A model generated the notes under the pieces. That model had not been told where the DNA came from. It made no database searches and was given only the letters and a program-made list of their open reading frames with translations. DNA of 14,346 nucleotides, taken from Acanthaster planci (Eukaryota > Echinodermata > Asteroidea > Valvatida > Acanthasteridae). The stretch spans positions 540,860 to 555,205 of the forward strand of contig NW_019091534.1 in assembly GCF_001949145.1 (NCBI RefSeq), in the 5' to 3' direction. Shown piece by piece: positions 13,602 to 14,346 of this stretch (positions are counted from its first letter, which is position 1; every line of letters begins with the position of its first letter). A program made the translations under genes and the position numbers.

Positions 13602-14346
13602 GTAACATGGATTTTTAACTAACCATAGTGATACCAAACTTGACCACTTGAACTATGTTTGGCTGCCTTTTTGAAAACTGTATAAATGGACTTAAGCCTT
13701 AAGCAGAGATGTCACTATATACCATAATGTACCTTATACTTTTGAAATCACTTCACACCATTTTCATTTTCTCCGCTCAGGCTAAAATGCTAGTAAATTT
13801 CTGTGTCGCCCACTCCCACATTTTAAGCATCAGTCATTGGTCAATGTAAAAGGAATTTCTCAACACTCTAAATTTCCTCATCTGTTTTGGAATCCCTTAT
13901 TCAGAGACACGATGTATTTCAAATTGGTATGAGCAGAGTTGGTATGGTTCAAGCTTATGAAGGCTGTTTAGTTATCACTCACATATCGAAACATATTTTG
14001 CGACATGTAGCATCAGATTCTCACAGGCTGTTCCCAGTGAAACCAATTCTATTCAAACTCACATTTATTTCCAGACCAGAATGAGAAATACTAGCATAGA
14101 ATACATGAATAAGTAGGTAAATCAGTTGATAGAATAGTCAAAAAGGTGTAAAGGATGAAAATGTAAATGATCTGGAGGCATCTCCCAGAAGCCTGGGCTT
14201 GTGGCAATATGCCTTAGATGGACTAACACAAAACAGGAACAAGAACAGCACAAGAATGATTGGACCAGGAAAGAACCCAAGCATCAAAAATGCACTGATA
14301 AACTAGAACAGCACTTATATGTGTTATGAAAGAACAGGAACAACTT
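13602..14346. other. 3' sequence after exon 16, intron or unassigned
   Basis: It starts with the exon-16 donor GTAACA, so its beginning is intron. Two possible exon starts (after ctccgctcag at 13780 and after ttattcag at 13904) lack convincing family sequence. The end has purine-rich text with an 11-base direct repeat, aacaggaacaa (14232-14242 and 14334-14344). No clear polyadenylation signal or gene end is seen. Confidence 0.6.

Noticed and set aside
1-14346. CRISPR array, operon or bacterial gene cluster
   Set aside because: No regularly spaced direct repeats, no contiguous long open frames and clear GT-AG introns throughout.

Overview
The window is animal (metazoan) nuclear DNA. Nothing in it looks prokaryotic. 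It holds the middle and 3' part of one large gene on the + strand, split into at least 16 exons (367 to 13601) by GT-AG introns of 119 to about 2150 bases. The coding pieces are CG-richer than the AT-rich introns. The protein style (fibronectin-III-like repeats ending in a 'TPP..G' hinge), medium-sized introns and dispersed repeats such as a tRNA-derived SINE suggest a marine invertebrate, for example a lancelet, hemichordate, echinoderm or mollusc. The sequence alone does not settle which. The species call is inference.

The exons were joined by hand, using splice sites and reading phase. They give an uninterrupted 1163-codon stretch (residue 1 here = the codon at 369) with no stop and matching phases at all 15 junctions. 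Neither the true start nor the stop is in the window. Exons 1-9 encode one partial and six complete fibronectin-III-like repeats. Typical repeat elements are W-x-x-F/Y..D..(S)GI..Y, then 'G-T-x-P-G', then YY-x-T-V-R-A-x-N, then TPP-x-x-G. Exons 10-15 encode what I read as a divergent concanavalin-A-like/GH16 (laminarinase-type) beta-sandwich. The glutamates of the usual ExDxE catalytic motif are not conserved, and a Cys-rich plus Ser/Thr-rich segment is inserted. Exon 16 begins a further cysteine-containing module that carries the repeat-like 'GVG..AG..DIVPF' signature, so the gene very probably continues past the window.

Layout: 1-366 intron; 367-6175 exons 1-9 (FN3-like array, short introns); 6295-6701 exons 10-11 (start of the GH16-like fold); 6702-8848 long intron with TGACGTCA/ATGATGACATCAT palindromes; 8849-9004 exon 12 (degenerate catalytic strand); 9005-11024 long intron with a tRNA-derived SINE-like element; 11025-11313 exon 13; 11314-12334 intron with a possible 18-base micro-exon and a strong hairpin; 12335-13152 exons 14-15 (end of the GH16-like fold); 13153-13471 intron with a MITE-like inverted repeat; 13472-13601 exon 16; 13602-14346 intron or unassigned 3' sequence.

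The gene probably encodes an extracellular or cell-surface protein: an adhesion-type repeat array followed by a carbohydrate-recognition-like domain that has probably lost catalysis. I know no name for this architecture and give no gene symbol.
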